A program made the position numbers and the translations under genes. This document shows, in pieces, positions 26,860 to 35,511 of a stretch of 64,000 nucleotides of DNA (the stretch's first letter is position 1; every line of letters starts with the position of its first letter). The notes under the pieces were generated by a model. That model was not told the DNA's origin and made no database searches. It saw only the letters and a program-made list of their open reading frames with translations. The DNA is from Pseudoxanthomonas sp. (GTDB taxonomy: Bacteria; Pseudomonadota; Gammaproteobacteria; Xanthomonadales; Xanthomonadaceae), in contig NZ_DASYGY010000007.1 in assembly GCF_035999195.1 (NCBI RefSeq), forward strand, positions 124,001 to 188,000, written 5' to 3'.

Positions 26860-28152
26860 TCAGTTGCGGATGGCTTCCTGGAAGGAAAGCGCCTGCTCGG
26901 TGTGCTGGGCGCGCTCGGCGATCCAGTCGATCACCTGCTCCTCCATCACACGGCCCTGCAGACTGTTCATCAGTTGGGGGTCGTTGCGGTACAACTCAAT
27001 GACCTGCTCGGGCTCTTCGTAGGTCGAGGCGATCAGGCGCAGCGTCTCGTTCAGGCGCTTCGGGTCCAAGCGCAGCTGGTTGCGGCGCGCCACCTCGCCC
27101 ACCAGCAGGCCGACCAGCACGCGCTTGCGGGCCGCGTCGAGGAAGCCTTCATGGGCATTGTCCGGGATCTGCACGTTCTGGCCCTGGCGGCGTGCCTGTT
27201 CGGCGGCCTGCTGGACCATCACGCGGGCCTCGTTCTCGACCAGGCGCGGCGGCATCTCGACGTGGGCGTAGGCGGCGATGAGCTGCTCGCCGACTTCACG
27301 GCGCAGACGGGTCATCAGCGCGCCCTTGAGCTCGCGCTCCAGGTTGCTGCGGATGTCGGCACGGAACTGCTCGGCGTCGCCGCTCTTCACGCCGAAGCTG
27401 CGGATGAACTCGCGGTCGACCTCGGGCAGCACCGACTCGGCCACCTCGGTGACCTTGACGTGCACCTTGACCTGCCGGCCCGCCAGCTGCGGCACGCGCC
27501 AGTCGGCCGGGAACGTCACCGACACCGTCTTCTCGTCGCCCTTCGCAAGACCCACCAGCGCCTGCTCGATTTCACCGAACATCACGCCCGAGCCGATCAG
27601 CGTGGCGCCCTTTTCGAAACCCTCGGCGGGCATGCGCTCATCGCCGGCCTGCGACCAGGTTTCCAGCGCCACGCGGTCGCCGTCCTTCGCGCCGCGCTCG
27701 ACCACCTGGAACGTACGACGCTGCATGCGCAGGTTGTCGATCATCTGGTCGATGTCGGCGTCGGTCACTTCGGCGGTATTGCGCACCACGCTCAGCTTGG
27801 CGACGTCGATGTCGCCGAACTCCGGCACTACTTCGAACGTGGCGACGAAATCCAGCTCGCCCTCGCCCTGCTTCTCGATCCGCGGGCTGCCGGCCAGCTG
27901 CAGTTCCTGCTCGCGCACGGCGTTGTTGAAGGTCTCGCGCAGCAGGCCGTCGAGGGCCTCGGCACGCACCTGGTCGCCGAAACGCTGCTCGATGACCTTG
28001 GCCGGCACCTTGCCGGGGCGGAAGCCCTTGATGCGCGCGGTGCGCGACAGCTCGCGCAGGCGGCCGCCGATATGGGTGTCCAGACGCTCCGCCGGCAGGC
28101 TGAAGCTCATGCGGCGCTCGAGGTTGCCGACCGATTCGACCGAAACTTGCAT
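26860..28152 (-). CDS. tig: Trigger factor
   Basis: A 430-residue ribosome-bound chaperone and peptidyl-prolyl isomerase. The ribosome-binding domain has the signature SRTARIKGFRPGKVPAKV (about 34-51), equivalent to the GFRxGKxP loop that docks on protein L23. The FKBP-like domain spans about 150-240 (DGDRVALETW, FEKGATLIGSGVMFGEIEQAL). The helical substrate cradle forms the rest. ATG 28152 is the family start; frames extending upstream are not part of it. A leader of 276 bp to tRNA-Leu holds the promoter region, where I see no clear boxes. Confidence 0.97.
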   Translation of the reverse strand: MQVSVESVGNLERRMSFSLPAERLDTHIGGRLRELSRTARIKGFRPGKVPAKVIEQRFGDQVRAEALDGLLRETFNNAVREQELQLAGSPRIEKQGEGELDFVATFEVVPEFGDIDVAKLSVVRNTAEVTDADIDQMIDNLRMQRRTFQVVERGAKDGDRVALETWSQAGDERMPAEGFEKGATLIGSGVMFGEIEQALVGLAKGDEKTVSVTFPADWRVPQLAGRQVKVHVKVTEVAESVLPEVDREFIRSFGVKSGDAEQFRADIRSNLERELKGALMTRLRREVGEQLIAAYAHVEMPPRLVENEARVMVQQAAEQARRQGQNVQIPDNAHEGFLDAARKRVLVGLLVGEVARRNQLRLDPKRLNETLRLIASTYEEPEQVIELYRNDPQLMNSLQGRVMEEQVIDWIAERAQHTEQALSFQEAIRN

Positions 28153-28428
28153 ACTCACTGACTCCTGCGGCCACGGCGGGGCCGGGGCGATGTTGATGAA
28201 TCCGGGACGCCTGGGACAAGGCGGAAGGCCTGCCCGGCGGAACTTGCTAGTTTCGCCGATTCCGGAGCGGCCTGCCAGCGGTCGGCGCAGGAACGCCGGC
28301 GTTCCCTGCCCATTGCCGTCATGTACAGGCCGAAGGCGGGAACGCCGCCAGCCGGACCGTGCGCCCGTGGGGCGGCGGTCCCTCAGGCGCGCTGCGGCGC
28401 GCTGGCGCCCGGGCCATGCGACAGGCCG

Positions 28429-28514
28429 TGGTGCGAAAGGAGGGACTCGAACCCTCACGGGGGTTACCCGCTGGAACCTAAATCCAGTGCGTCTACCAAT
28501 TCCGCCACTTTCGC
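28429..28514 (-). tRNA. tRNA-Leu (TAG)
   Basis: An 86-nt class II tRNA with encoded CCA. The acceptor GCGAAAG pairs with CTTTCGC; the anticodon loop TTTAGGT carries TAG; the long variable arm (CGGGTAACCCCCG) is typical of tRNA-Leu. It is the last tRNA of a five-gene cluster read on the minus strand. Confidence 0.96.
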
Positions 28515-28557
28515 AGTGGGCGTCGCATTGTAGCGGCCGATGTGGCGCGACCGACAA

Positions 28558-28587
28558 TAAAAAACGCCCGGCTTTCGGCCGGGCGTC
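28558..28587 (-). terminator. Terminator after tRNA-Lys
   Basis: On the minus strand ACGCCCGGC-CGAAA-GCCGGGCGT is followed by TTTTTATT, 8 bases after tRNA-Lys. This strong intrinsic terminator separates tRNA-Lys from tRNA-Leu, so tRNA-Leu probably has its own promoter or depends on read-through. Confidence 0.9.
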
Positions 28588-28594
28588 TCGGGTT

Positions 28595-28670
28595 TGGTGG
28601 GCCGTCAAGGATTCGAACCTTGGACCTATTGATTAAGAGTCAACTGCTCTACCAACTGAGCTAACGGCCC
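28595..28670 (-). tRNA. tRNA-Lys (CTT)
   Basis: A 76-nt tRNA with encoded CCA. The acceptor GGGCCGT pairs with ACGGCCC; the anticodon is CTT within ACTCTTAAT; the T-loop is GGTTCGAATCC. Third from the downstream end of the cluster's transcript before the terminator. Confidence 0.96.
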
Positions 28671-28745
28671 CGAAACATCAGACGCGTAGTGTAACCGCAT
28701 CGCTTTTTTCTGTGAACCCCCGCACCGCGGGTGTCCTTGAATCAG

Positions 28746-28822
28746 TGGGGTGGCTGAGGGGACTCGAACCCCCGACATCTGGAATCACAATCCAGTACTC
28801 TAACCAGCTGAGCTACAGCCAC
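28746..28822 (-). tRNA. tRNA-His (GTG)
   Basis: A 77-nt tRNA with encoded CCA. The acceptor GTGGCTG pairs with CAGCCAC; the anticodon is GTG within TTGTGAT. A G at 28823 (minus strand) and the discriminator C provide the extra G-1:C73 pair that histidyl-tRNA synthetase requires. Confidence 0.96.
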
Positions 28823-28857
28823 CACTGAAACCTGCATCCTCCCGGATCGCACCGGAG

Positions 28858-28934
28858 TGGCGCGCCCGACAGGACTCGAACCTGTAACCGCCGGCTTAGA
28901 AGGCCGGTGCTCTATCCGGTTGAGCTACGGGCGC
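28858..28934 (-). tRNA. tRNA-Arg (TCT)
   Basis: A 77-nt tRNA with encoded CCA. The acceptor GCGCCCG pairs with CGGGCGC; the anticodon is TCT within CTTCTAA, reading the AGA/AGG codons that are rare in this chromosome but frequent in the island genes at 2144-3581; T-loop GGTTCGAGTCC. Confidence 0.97.
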
Positions 28935-28993
28935 CCGGTCCGGATTGTCGCATCCCCGCCCTGCCGGAACACACTCTGGCGGTACATTCAGAC

Positions 28994-29070
28994 TGGTCGG
29001 GGTAGAGGGATTCGAACCCCCGACCCTCTGCTCCCAAAGCAGATGCGCTACCAGACTGCGCTATACCCCG
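28994..29070 (-). tRNA. tRNA-Pro (TGG)
   Basis: A 77-nt tRNA with encoded CCA. The acceptor CGGGGTA pairs with TACCCCG; the anticodon is TGG within TTTGGGA; T-loop GGTTCGAATCC. It is the promoter-proximal tRNA of the five-gene cluster. Confidence 0.97.
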
Positions 29071-29113
29071 ACGAGGGTCCCGGCGTGGCGTCTGGACGCC
29101 AACGAGTTCGCGT

Positions 29114-29142
29114 ATTGTCGGAATCCATGGCCCGGCTGTCAA
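29114..29142 (-). promoter_or_regulatory. Promoter of the tRNA cluster
   Basis: On the minus strand a perfect TTGACA (29137-29142), a 17-base spacer, then GACAAT (29114-29119), 44 bases before tRNA-Pro. The ideal -35 box and spacing fit a strong stable-RNA promoter. The GC-rich stretch after the -10 could be a stringent discriminator. Confidence 0.75.
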
Positions 29143-29218
29143 ACGGAACGTGATCGACCACGGCCTGCGATATGCTCATGCGCTGGGGACAGACGTCCGG
29201 CAACCACGTGAGGGAACC

Positions 29219-29983
29219 ATGATACGCAGCGGCAATCCGGCATTGAAGGAATCCACGTTCCTCGACCTCGGCAGCGGGGCGGTCGTCTCGCGCGACGGCG
29301 AGGCGATGACGCTCAACGGGACGGTCAACAAGACCGGCATCCTGCTGTTGCTGACCGTGCTGACGGCGGCGTTCTCCTGGAACCAGGCGCTCGGAACGGA
29401 CGGCCTGCCCGCGCCGGGATTCGCGCTGTACATGTGGGGTGGCGCGATCGGCGGCTTCATCCTGGCGCTGATCACCATCTTCAAGAAGACCTGGTCGCCC
29501 GTCACCGCGCCGCTGTACGCGCTGGTGGAAGGATTCTTCCTGGGCGCGATCTCGGCGGTCTACAACGCGAAGTTCGACGGCATCGTGATGCAGGCGGTCA
29601 TGCTGACCTTCGGCATCCTGTTCGCGTTGCTGTTCGCCTACCGCAGCGGCCTGATCAAGGCGACCGAGAACTTCAAGCTGGGCGTGGTGGCGGCGACCGG
29701 CGGCATCGCGCTGGTCTATCTGGCCAGCATCGCGCTGGGCTTTTTCGGCATCAGGATCCCGATGATTCACGAATCCGGACTGGTCGGCATCGGCTTCAGC
29801 CTGTTCGTGGTGGTCATCGCCTCGCTTAACCTGGTGCTGGATTTCGACTTCATCGAAAGCGGCGTGGAACAGGGCGCACCGAAGTACATGGAGTGGTATG
29901 GCGCGTTCGGCCTGATGGTCACGCTGGTCTGGCTGTATCTGGAGCTGCTGCGTCTTCTGTCGAAGCTGCAGTCGCGCGACTGA
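29219..29983 (+). CDS. Bax inhibitor-1/YccA family membrane protein
   Basis: A 254-residue protein with about seven membrane helices (from residue 41 onward), fitting the Bax inhibitor-1 family. A short hydrophilic N terminus (GNPALKESTFLDL) precedes GTVNKTGILLLLTVLTAAFSW. The segment GFFLGAISAVYNAKFDGIVMQAV and the end DFDFIESGVEQGAPKYMEWYGAFGLMVTLVWLYLELLRLL are characteristic of the YccA/"Bax1-I" branch and include the conserved Asp residues of the pH-sensing pair. ATG 29219 has AGGGAA before it. It is a single gene with a terminator after it. The role in bacteria is uncertain; some homologues leak Ca2+ or protect FtsH substrates. Confidence 0.9.
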   Translation: MIRSGNPALKESTFLDLGSGAVVSRDGEAMTLNGTVNKTGILLLLTVLTAAFSWNQALGTDGLPAPGFALYMWGGAIGGFILALITIFKKTWSPVTAPLYALVEGFFLGAISAVYNAKFDGIVMQAVMLTFGILFALLFAYRSGLIKATENFKLGVVAATGGIALVYLASIALGFFGIRIPMIHESGLVGIGFSLFVVVIASLNLVLDFDFIESGVEQGAPKYMEWYGAFGLMVTLVWLYLELLRLLSKLQSRD

Positions 29984-30009
29984 GTTTCCACACTCGAGAC
30001 GATGCAGGG

Positions 30010-30035
30010 AACGGGGCGCACAGGCGCCCCGTTTT
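30010..30035. terminator. Terminator between convergent genes
   Basis: AACGGGGCGC-ACA-GGCGCCCCGTTTT gives a strong GC stem followed by a T-run in the plus direction, 27 bases after the Bax-inhibitor-like gene. It abuts the stop codon of the convergent antiporter gene. Confidence 0.9.
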
Positions 30036-31348
30036 CATTCCGTCGCCTGCACCGGACGACGCGACGGCCACAGCATGAAGACCAGCGCGGACACGGCAAG
30101 CTGCCAGCAGTACTGCACGCTGCCGGCCAGTGCGAGCGGCGAGACGGCCGCCAGCGACGCCGCCAGCAGGATCTGCGCACCGTACGGCAACACGCCCTGC
30201 ACGATGCAGGCGAAGATATCGAGCACGCTGGCCGCGCGTCTCGGACTGATGCCGTGGCGCTGGGCGATGTCCTTGGCCAGGCTGCCGGTCACCAGGATGG
30301 CGACGGTGTTGTTGGCCGTCAGCGCGTCCGAACCGGCCGCGAGCGCGGCGATGCTCAACTCGCCCGAGCGCCGACCGGTATGGCCGCGGGCGAACGTGGC
30401 GATGACCTGGGCAAGCCAGGCTAGGCCGCCCGTCGCCTTGATCAGCGCGGCCAGTCCGCCGATGAGGATGGACAGCAGGGTGATCTCCACCATGCCCTCG
30501 AATCCCACGTAGATGTCGCCGGCGAACGAGACGGCATCGTAGTCCTGCGCCATCGCGAAGCCGAACAGGCCGGAGGCGACCAGCCCGATGGCCAGGACCA
30601 GCACCACGTCCAGCCCGGCCAGCGCCAGTCCCAGCACCATCAGGTAGGGCAGCACCAGCCACGGCGATGCGTCGCCCGGCGCTTCGACCGGTGCCGCGTC
30701 GCCCAGCACGCCGAGCAGGACCAGGGTCGCGATGGCCGCCGGCAGCGCGATCCTGAAGTTTTCACGGAACTTGTCGCGCATCTCCGCGCCCTGGCTGCGG
30801 GTGGCGGCAATGGTCGTGTCGGAGATGATCGACAGGTTGTCGCCGAACATCGCCCCGCCCAGCACCGCGCCGACGACGAGCACGCGGTCGAGTCCCGCCG
30901 CGTCGGCCACGCCCAACGCGATGGGCACCACCGCCGCGACCGTGCCCATCGACGTGCCGATGGACAGCGAGACGAAGGCCGCCACCAGGAACAATCCCGG
31001 CAGGATCAGGTTGGCCGGCAGCGCGCCCAGCCCCAATGCGACGACCGCATCGACGGCGCCGATGGCTTTCGACACGGTGGCGAACGCGCCCGCCAGCAGG
31101 AAGATCAGGCACATCAGCATGACGTTGCTGTCGCCCATCCCCTGCAGCAACGTCTGTTGCGCCGGCAGACCACGCCGGCGCGCGAGCCACACCCCCAGCG
31201 CGAGCGCCGGCAGGATCGCCACCGGCGCGCGCAACTGGTAGAAGCCCATGGCCTCTCCCTGCGCCGTGTAATACAGGCCCGCGCCGAAGAACAGCGCCAG
31301 GAACAGCAGCAGCGGAGTCAGCGCCAGCGCGCTCGGACGGACGGACAT
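30035..31348 (-). CDS. NhaC-family Na+/H+ antiporter
   Basis: A 437-residue transporter with about eleven membrane helices. The pattern SLSIGTSMGTVAAVVPIALG, GAVLGGAMFGDNLSIISDTTIAATRSQGAEM and LTANNTVAILVTGSLAKDIA is typical of the NhaC/ArsB-NhaD group, in which the GDNLS-IISDTT segment carries the ion-binding Asp residues. It should exchange Na+ (or an organic acid, as in malate/lactate variants) for protons in the inner membrane. ATG 31348 gives the family N terminus. The SSS-family transporter lies upstream on the same strand, 112 bp away, with an A-rich stretch between. Confidence 0.87.
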   Translation of the reverse strand: MSVRPSALALTPLLLFLALFFGAGLYYTAQGEAMGFYQLRAPVAILPALALGVWLARRRGLPAQQTLLQGMGDSNVMLMCLIFLLAGAFATVSKAIGAVDAVVALGLGALPANLILPGLFLVAAFVSLSIGTSMGTVAAVVPIALGVADAAGLDRVLVVGAVLGGAMFGDNLSIISDTTIAATRSQGAEMRDKFRENFRIALPAAIATLVLLGVLGDAAPVEAPGDASPWLVLPYLMVLGLALAGLDVVLVLAIGLVASGLFGFAMAQDYDAVSFAGDIYVGFEGMVEITLLSILIGGLAALIKATGGLAWLAQVIATFARGHTGRRSGELSIAALAAGSDALTANNTVAILVTGSLAKDIAQRHGISPRRAASVLDIFACIVQGVLPYGAQILLAASLAAVSPLALAGSVQYCWQLAVSALVFMLWPSRRPVQATE

Positions 31349-31460
31349 GAACGGGACCTTCTGCGTGGGCCGCGGATTGTGCGTGCCCTTCGCCTCGCAT
31401 CCAACCTCATGGATGGGACATACGCAAACAAAAACGGGACGCCGCGGATCGGTTGTCGCG

Positions 31461-33299
31461 TCAGCCGTCCTGCAATCCGCTGGCCAGGCGATAGCGCGCG
31501 CTGGCCGACAGCGTCGCCCACAGCAGGAGCAGCCCGCCCAGCGCCAGCGAAGCGCCCAGCGCACGTGGGCCAAGCAGCAGATGGCCGATGCCGAACATCA
31601 GCGCGAAGACGCCGGCGTTGCCGGCCAGCCACGCCGCACCCAACCAGAGCATCGCCTCCTTCGGCGCAGCCCCCGGCAGGCCATGCCAGCATCCCGGTGG
31701 ACGTACGCGGTGGACGAAAGCCGCCAGATGCTCACGCGGCACCGGCGGCGTCAGGCAGGTGGCCACCAGCGCGCAGGTCGTCGCGATGCCGACGATGGCG
31801 ACCAGCAGGTGTTCGGCGCGCGCATCGGGGAAGAGCGGATAAAGCACCATAGCGGACATCACCGCCGCCACGATGCCGACGATTTCGGTCCATGCGTTGG
31901 CGCGCCACCAGAACCACCGCAGCATCGACGGCAACCCCAGGCCCGCGCCCAGCGCGATGAAGAACCGCCACGCCTGCTCGATGCTGTCGATCCGCGAGGC
32001 CACCACCACGCCCATCGCGGCGAGCAGCAGCACCGCCAGGCGGCTTATCCAGACCAGGCGCGACTGGCTGGCGTCAGGATCGACGAAGCGCCGATAGAGG
32101 TCGTGGGTGAGGTAACTCGCCCCCCAGTTGAGGTGGGTGTCCACCGTACTCATGAACGCCGCCAGCAGCGAGGCGAACAGCAGGCCCAGCACGCCGGCCG
32201 GCAGCAGTTGCGCCATCAGGACCGGATACGCCATTTCGCGATCGTTCGCGACCACGCCGGCGGCCCCTTCGCCCGGTGCACCCAGCGGAAACACCAGCAA
32301 CGCCACCAGCGCGACCAGCACCCAGGGCCAGGTGCGCACGGCGTAGTTCAGCACCACGAACCACAGGGCGCCACCGACCGCATGACGCTCATCGCGCGCC
32401 GTGAACAGGCGCTGTGCCAGATAACCGCTGCCGTCGCTGTAGTACTGCGCCCACCATTGCACGGCCACGTAGATGAGGAAGACGTGCAGCGGCAGCCAGG
32501 CGGCGTCCTGCGCAGGCACGAACGCGAGCAGCGCGTTCACGTCGTAATGCCGCGCCAGCCCGTCCCGCAGCCCCTGCAGCCCGCCGACATGATCGATGGC
32601 GAACCACGCGAACAGGGTGCCGCCCACCAGCGCCATCGCGAACTGCACCAGATCGGTCAGGATGACGCCTCGGATGCCGCCCAGACTCGAGTAGACGCCG
32701 ATCACGCCGAACAGCACCAGCACGGTGATCGTGTCGCCGGGCGTGCCGACCAGCAGTGTTTCGGGCCACAGCGCGGCGAATCCTGCCACGGCTTCCGGGC
32801 CCAGCCAGGCGGGCCAGTCCACGAAGGGCGCCGCGATCTTCACCATCGCCCGGACCACCCAGCCCAGGATGATGGCGTTGATGAAAATGGCGAAGAAGGC
32901 CGCCTTGAAACCGCGCAACCAGGCGCCGGATCGCCCGGCGTAACGCAGTTCGATCAGTTCGGCGTCGGTGAGGATGCGCGAGCGGCGCCACAGCGCGGCG
33001 AACACCACCGCCACCGACACGTGCGAGATCGCCCAGGACCACCACAGCCAGTTGCCGGCGACGCCATGCCTGGCGACCAGCCCCGCCACCACCAGCGGCG
33101 TATCGGCCGCGAACGTGGTGGCGGCCATCGAGGTGCCCAGCCACCACCACGGCAGCGACCGGTCCGCGACGAAGTACGACTCCACGGAACGCCCCGCCGT
33201 GCGGGACACCCAGGCGCCTACGAGGAGCGCGGCCACCAGGTAGGCCGCGACGATGGTCCAGTCAATGACCGCCAGCGATCCCATCGGGCGCGACGGCAT
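31461..33299 (-). CDS. Sodium:solute symporter (SSS family)
   Basis: A 612-residue inner-membrane transporter with 13-15 hydrophobic helices, longer than the roughly 500-residue norm because of an extended C-terminal part. Family signs are DWTIVAAYLVAALLVGAWVSR, the SYFVADRSLPWWWLGTSMAATTFAADTPL stretch (Na+ site region) and LTDLVQFAMALVGG. The solute is unknown; the Trp-rich N-terminal part resembles the sialic acid/sugar branch. The start is ATG 33299 or ATG 33284; neither has a strong ribosome-binding site. It may be co-transcribed with the NhaC-type gene. Confidence 0.87.
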   Translation of the reverse strand: MPSRPMGSLAVIDWTIVAAYLVAALLVGAWVSRTAGRSVESYFVADRSLPWWWLGTSMAATTFAADTPLVVAGLVARHGVAGNWLWWSWAISHVSVAVVFAALWRRSRILTDAELIELRYAGRSGAWLRGFKAAFFAIFINAIILGWVVRAMVKIAAPFVDWPAWLGPEAVAGFAALWPETLLVGTPGDTITVLVLFGVIGVYSSLGGIRGVILTDLVQFAMALVGGTLFAWFAIDHVGGLQGLRDGLARHYDVNALLAFVPAQDAAWLPLHVFLIYVAVQWWAQYYSDGSGYLAQRLFTARDERHAVGGALWFVVLNYAVRTWPWVLVALVALLVFPLGAPGEGAAGVVANDREMAYPVLMAQLLPAGVLGLLFASLLAAFMSTVDTHLNWGASYLTHDLYRRFVDPDASQSRLVWISRLAVLLLAAMGVVVASRIDSIEQAWRFFIALGAGLGLPSMLRWFWWRANAWTEIVGIVAAVMSAMVLYPLFPDARAEHLLVAIVGIATTCALVATCLTPPVPREHLAAFVHRVRPPGCWHGLPGAAPKEAMLWLGAAWLAGNAGVFALMFGIGHLLLGPRALGASLALGGLLLLWATLSASARYRLASGLQDG

Positions 33300-33395
33300 G
33301 CGTCATGAGGAACATTGGATCGAGCATACCCCACGCGATGCGGGGGGCCAAACCGCATCTCCGCGCCGCGACGCGCGGAGATGCGCGCGCCATGC

Positions 33396-34403
33396 TCAGA
33401 CGCGGCTGGCGATCGCCTTGGCGAAGGACATGGTGGTGCCCTCGCCGCCCAGGTCCGGGGTCAGCGAATCCTTGGCCTCGAGCGTGGCGATGATCGCCGC
33501 GCGCAGGCGCTCGGCCTTCTCGGGCTGGCCCAGGTGGTCGAGCATCTGCGCCGCGCCCAGCAGCAGCGCGCAGGGATTGGCCACGCCCTTGCCGGCGATG
33601 TCCGGCGCCGAGCCGTGGACGGCTTCGAAGATCGCCGCGTCGGCACCGATGTTGGCGCCCGGGGCCAGGCCCAGGCCACCCACCAGGCCGGCGCACAGGT
33701 CGGAGATGATGTCGCCGAACAGGTTGGTGGTGACGATGATGTCGAACTGCTCCGGACGCATCACCAGCTGCATGCAGGTGTTGTCCACGATCATCTCGTT
33801 GGTCTGGATCTCGGGGTACTGCGCGGCGACTTCGCGCGCGACCTTCAGGAACAGGCCCGAGGTCGTCTTCAGGATGTTCGCCTTGTGGACGATGGTGACC
33901 TTCTTGCGGCCGGTCTTGCGGGCCAGCTCGTAGGCGTAGCGCACGATGCGCTCGGATCCCTTGCGGGTGATCTTCTGCGTCAGCAGCGCGGTTTCGCCGT
34001 CTTCCGAGATCGACTGGCCTTCACCGATGTAAGCGCCCTCGGTGTTCTCGCGCACGGTGATCAGGTCCACGCCGTCCGGGAAGCGCGACTTGGTGTTCGG
34101 GAACGACTTGGCCGGACGCACGTTGGCGTACAGGTCGAAGTGGCGGCGCAGCGCCACGTTGATCGAACTGAAGCCCTCGCCTACGGGCGTGGTCAGCGGG
34201 CTCTTCAAGGCGACGCCGTTCTTGCGGATCGAATCCAGCGTGGCCTGCGGCAGCAGGTCGCCGTGCTTCTCCAGCGCGACCAGGCCGGCATCGGCCTCTT
34301 CGTAGGCCAGGCCGACCTTGAGTGCATCCAGCACATACAGGGTGGCGTCCATGATCTCCGGGCCGATACCGTCGCCGCGGATCACCGTAATCGTCTGGGT
34401 CAT
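33396..34403 (-). CDS. Isocitrate dehydrogenase, NAD-type (LeuB/IDH family)
   Basis: A 335-residue decarboxylating dehydrogenase. It starts ITVIRGDGIGPEIMDATLYVL and has ALKSPLTTPVGEGFSSINVALRRHFDLYANVRP, in which the Ser after GEGF and the Arg residues bind the substrate. TVRENTEGAYIGEG and FEAVHGSAPDIAGKGVANP follow. The SSINV-LRR pattern and short length place it in the NAD-dependent isocitrate (or homoisocitrate) branch rather than with isopropylmalate enzymes. It would make 2-oxoglutarate in the TCA cycle. Monocistronic; ATG 34403. Confidence 0.88.
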   Translation of the reverse strand: MTQTITVIRGDGIGPEIMDATLYVLDALKVGLAYEEADAGLVALEKHGDLLPQATLDSIRKNGVALKSPLTTPVGEGFSSINVALRRHFDLYANVRPAKSFPNTKSRFPDGVDLITVRENTEGAYIGEGQSISEDGETALLTQKITRKGSERIVRYAYELARKTGRKKVTIVHKANILKTTSGLFLKVAREVAAQYPEIQTNEMIVDNTCMQLVMRPEQFDIIVTTNLFGDIISDLCAGLVGGLGLAPGANIGADAAIFEAVHGSAPDIAGKGVANPCALLLGAAQMLDHLGQPEKAERLRAAIIATLEAKDSLTPDLGGEGTTMSFAKAIASRV

Positions 34404-34522
34404 TGAGTGGGGTTTCCGAACAGGGGCGCGCGCCGGACGGGGCCGCGACGCGTGCAGAAAGGGAGGAGGTGTCCACCAATTATGCCCGACGGGCCCATGC
34501 GGACCCAAATCGACCATGGTCT

Positions 34523-34634
34523 GAACCCTCCCCTTCAAGAGGGGTTCGGCGGGGGTGGTGCGGCACGTATCGGGCGATGGCGGAGCCGGGTGCAGCCGCC
34601 TCCCGTTCCCGGCCTTCCCCTCTAAGGGGGAGGA
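34523..34634. repeat. Paired inverted intergenic repeat (BIME-like)
   Basis: ACCCTCCCCTTCAAGAGGGGTTCGGCGGGGGTGG-type sequence at 34525-34558 is answered by CGGCCTTCCCCTCTAAGGGGGAGGAAG at 34609-34636 in inverted orientation. Each half folds on itself (CCCCTT-CAAG-AGGGG; CCCCT-CTAA-GGGGG). The layout matches the elements at 55490-55682 and 62094-62221. No gene lies in 34404-34641. Confidence 0.6.
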
Positions 34635-34641
34635 AGAAGCC

Positions 34642-35037
34642 TCAACCGTGGTCGTGCGCGGCCGGCGCGTCTGCCTGTCCGCCTTCCAGCTGATCGAGGA
34701 GGTCCACTGCGCGGCGCAGGTGCGGGATGACGATGGAGCCGCCCACCACCAGGCCCACCGAGAAGGTCTCGAAGAACTCCTCGCGCGTCACCCCCGCCTC
34801 CTTGCACTGGGCGACGTGGTAACTGATGCAGTCGTCGCAACGCAGCACCATCGACGCGACCAGCCCCAGCAGCTCCTTGGTCTTCACGTCCAGCGCGCCG
34901 GCCTGGTAGGTCTGGGTGTCCAGCGCGAAAAAGCGGCGCACCACTTGGTTCGGCTCGTCCAGGATGCGCTTGTTCATCCGCTGGCGGAATTCGGTGAACG
35001 CCTTCACCCGGTCCTGGCTGTCGTCGGCGGCGCTCAT
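34642..35037 (-). CDS. AhpD-like carboxymuconolactone decarboxylase family protein
   Basis: A 131-residue all-helical protein with the redox motif LRCDDCISYHVAQC (Cys67, Cys70, His74) of the AhpD/CMD family. This motif gives thiol peroxidase or disulfide-reductase activity in AhpD, whereas true gamma-carboxymuconolactone decarboxylases lack the CxxC. It overlaps the glutaredoxin gene by 4 bp, so the two probably form a small redox operon acting on peroxides or protein disulfides in the cytosol. Confidence 0.87.
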   Translation of the reverse strand: MSAADDSQDRVKAFTEFRQRMNKRILDEPNQVVRRFFALDTQTYQAGALDVKTKELLGLVASMVLRCDDCISYHVAQCKEAGVTREEFFETFSVGLVVGGSIVIPHLRRAVDLLDQLEGGQADAPAAHDHG

Positions 35038-35324
35038 GCGGCCTCTCCCGACAGCAGGGCATCCAGCTTGCCGGCGCGGTGCAGCGCGATCATGTCGTCG
35101 TAGCCGCCCACGTGCACGTCGCCCACGAAGATCTGCGGCACGCTGGTGCGCTTGGCGGTGGCGATCATCTTCTCGCGCTCGGCCGGGTCCAGGTCGATCC
35201 GTACCTCGGTCCAGGTCTGGCCCTTGCTCTTCAGGAAGTTCTTGGCCGCCACGCAGTACGGGCAGATGGCGGTGCTGTAGAGGGTGATCTGCGGCGCGGT
35301 GGCGCCCTGTGGGGTGTCGCTCAA
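35034..35324 (-). CDS. grxC: Glutaredoxin 3
   Basis: A 96-residue dithiol glutaredoxin. The active site is CPYC (Cys21, Cys24). TSVPQIFVGDVHVGGYDDMIALHRAGKLDALL contains the cis-Pro of the glutathione site and the GG-(Y/C)-DD motif. It reduces protein and ribonucleotide-reductase disulfides with glutathione. TTG 35324 is the most likely start: GGAGA lies five bases upstream and no ATG or GTG is nearby. It is translationally coupled to the AhpD-like gene. Confidence 0.92.
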   Translation of the reverse strand: MSDTPQGATAPQITLYSTAICPYCVAAKNFLKSKGQTWTEVRIDLDPAEREKMIATAKRTSVPQIFVGDVHVGGYDDMIALHRAGKLDALLSGEAA

Positions 35325-35511
35325 GGGAGGTCTCCGGAACGAAAGGGACGAGAGGCGGTCCCAGCCAATATCGGGCAGGCCGCGCCGTCTTCCAGTGAAC
35401 GAAGTGGAACAGTGCGAACCGGAACCGGACCGGTTAACCACGTATTCACTCGCCCGGATCGACGACCGGTCATCCTGATGAAGACGCCCATTATCCGCCA
35501 CGGAGCTCCGT

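Noticed and set aside
31347..33308. A 653-codon plus-strand frame opposite the sodium:solute symporter
   Set aside because: Antisense to a clear transporter; the His/Arg/Gln-rich composition is not protein-like.
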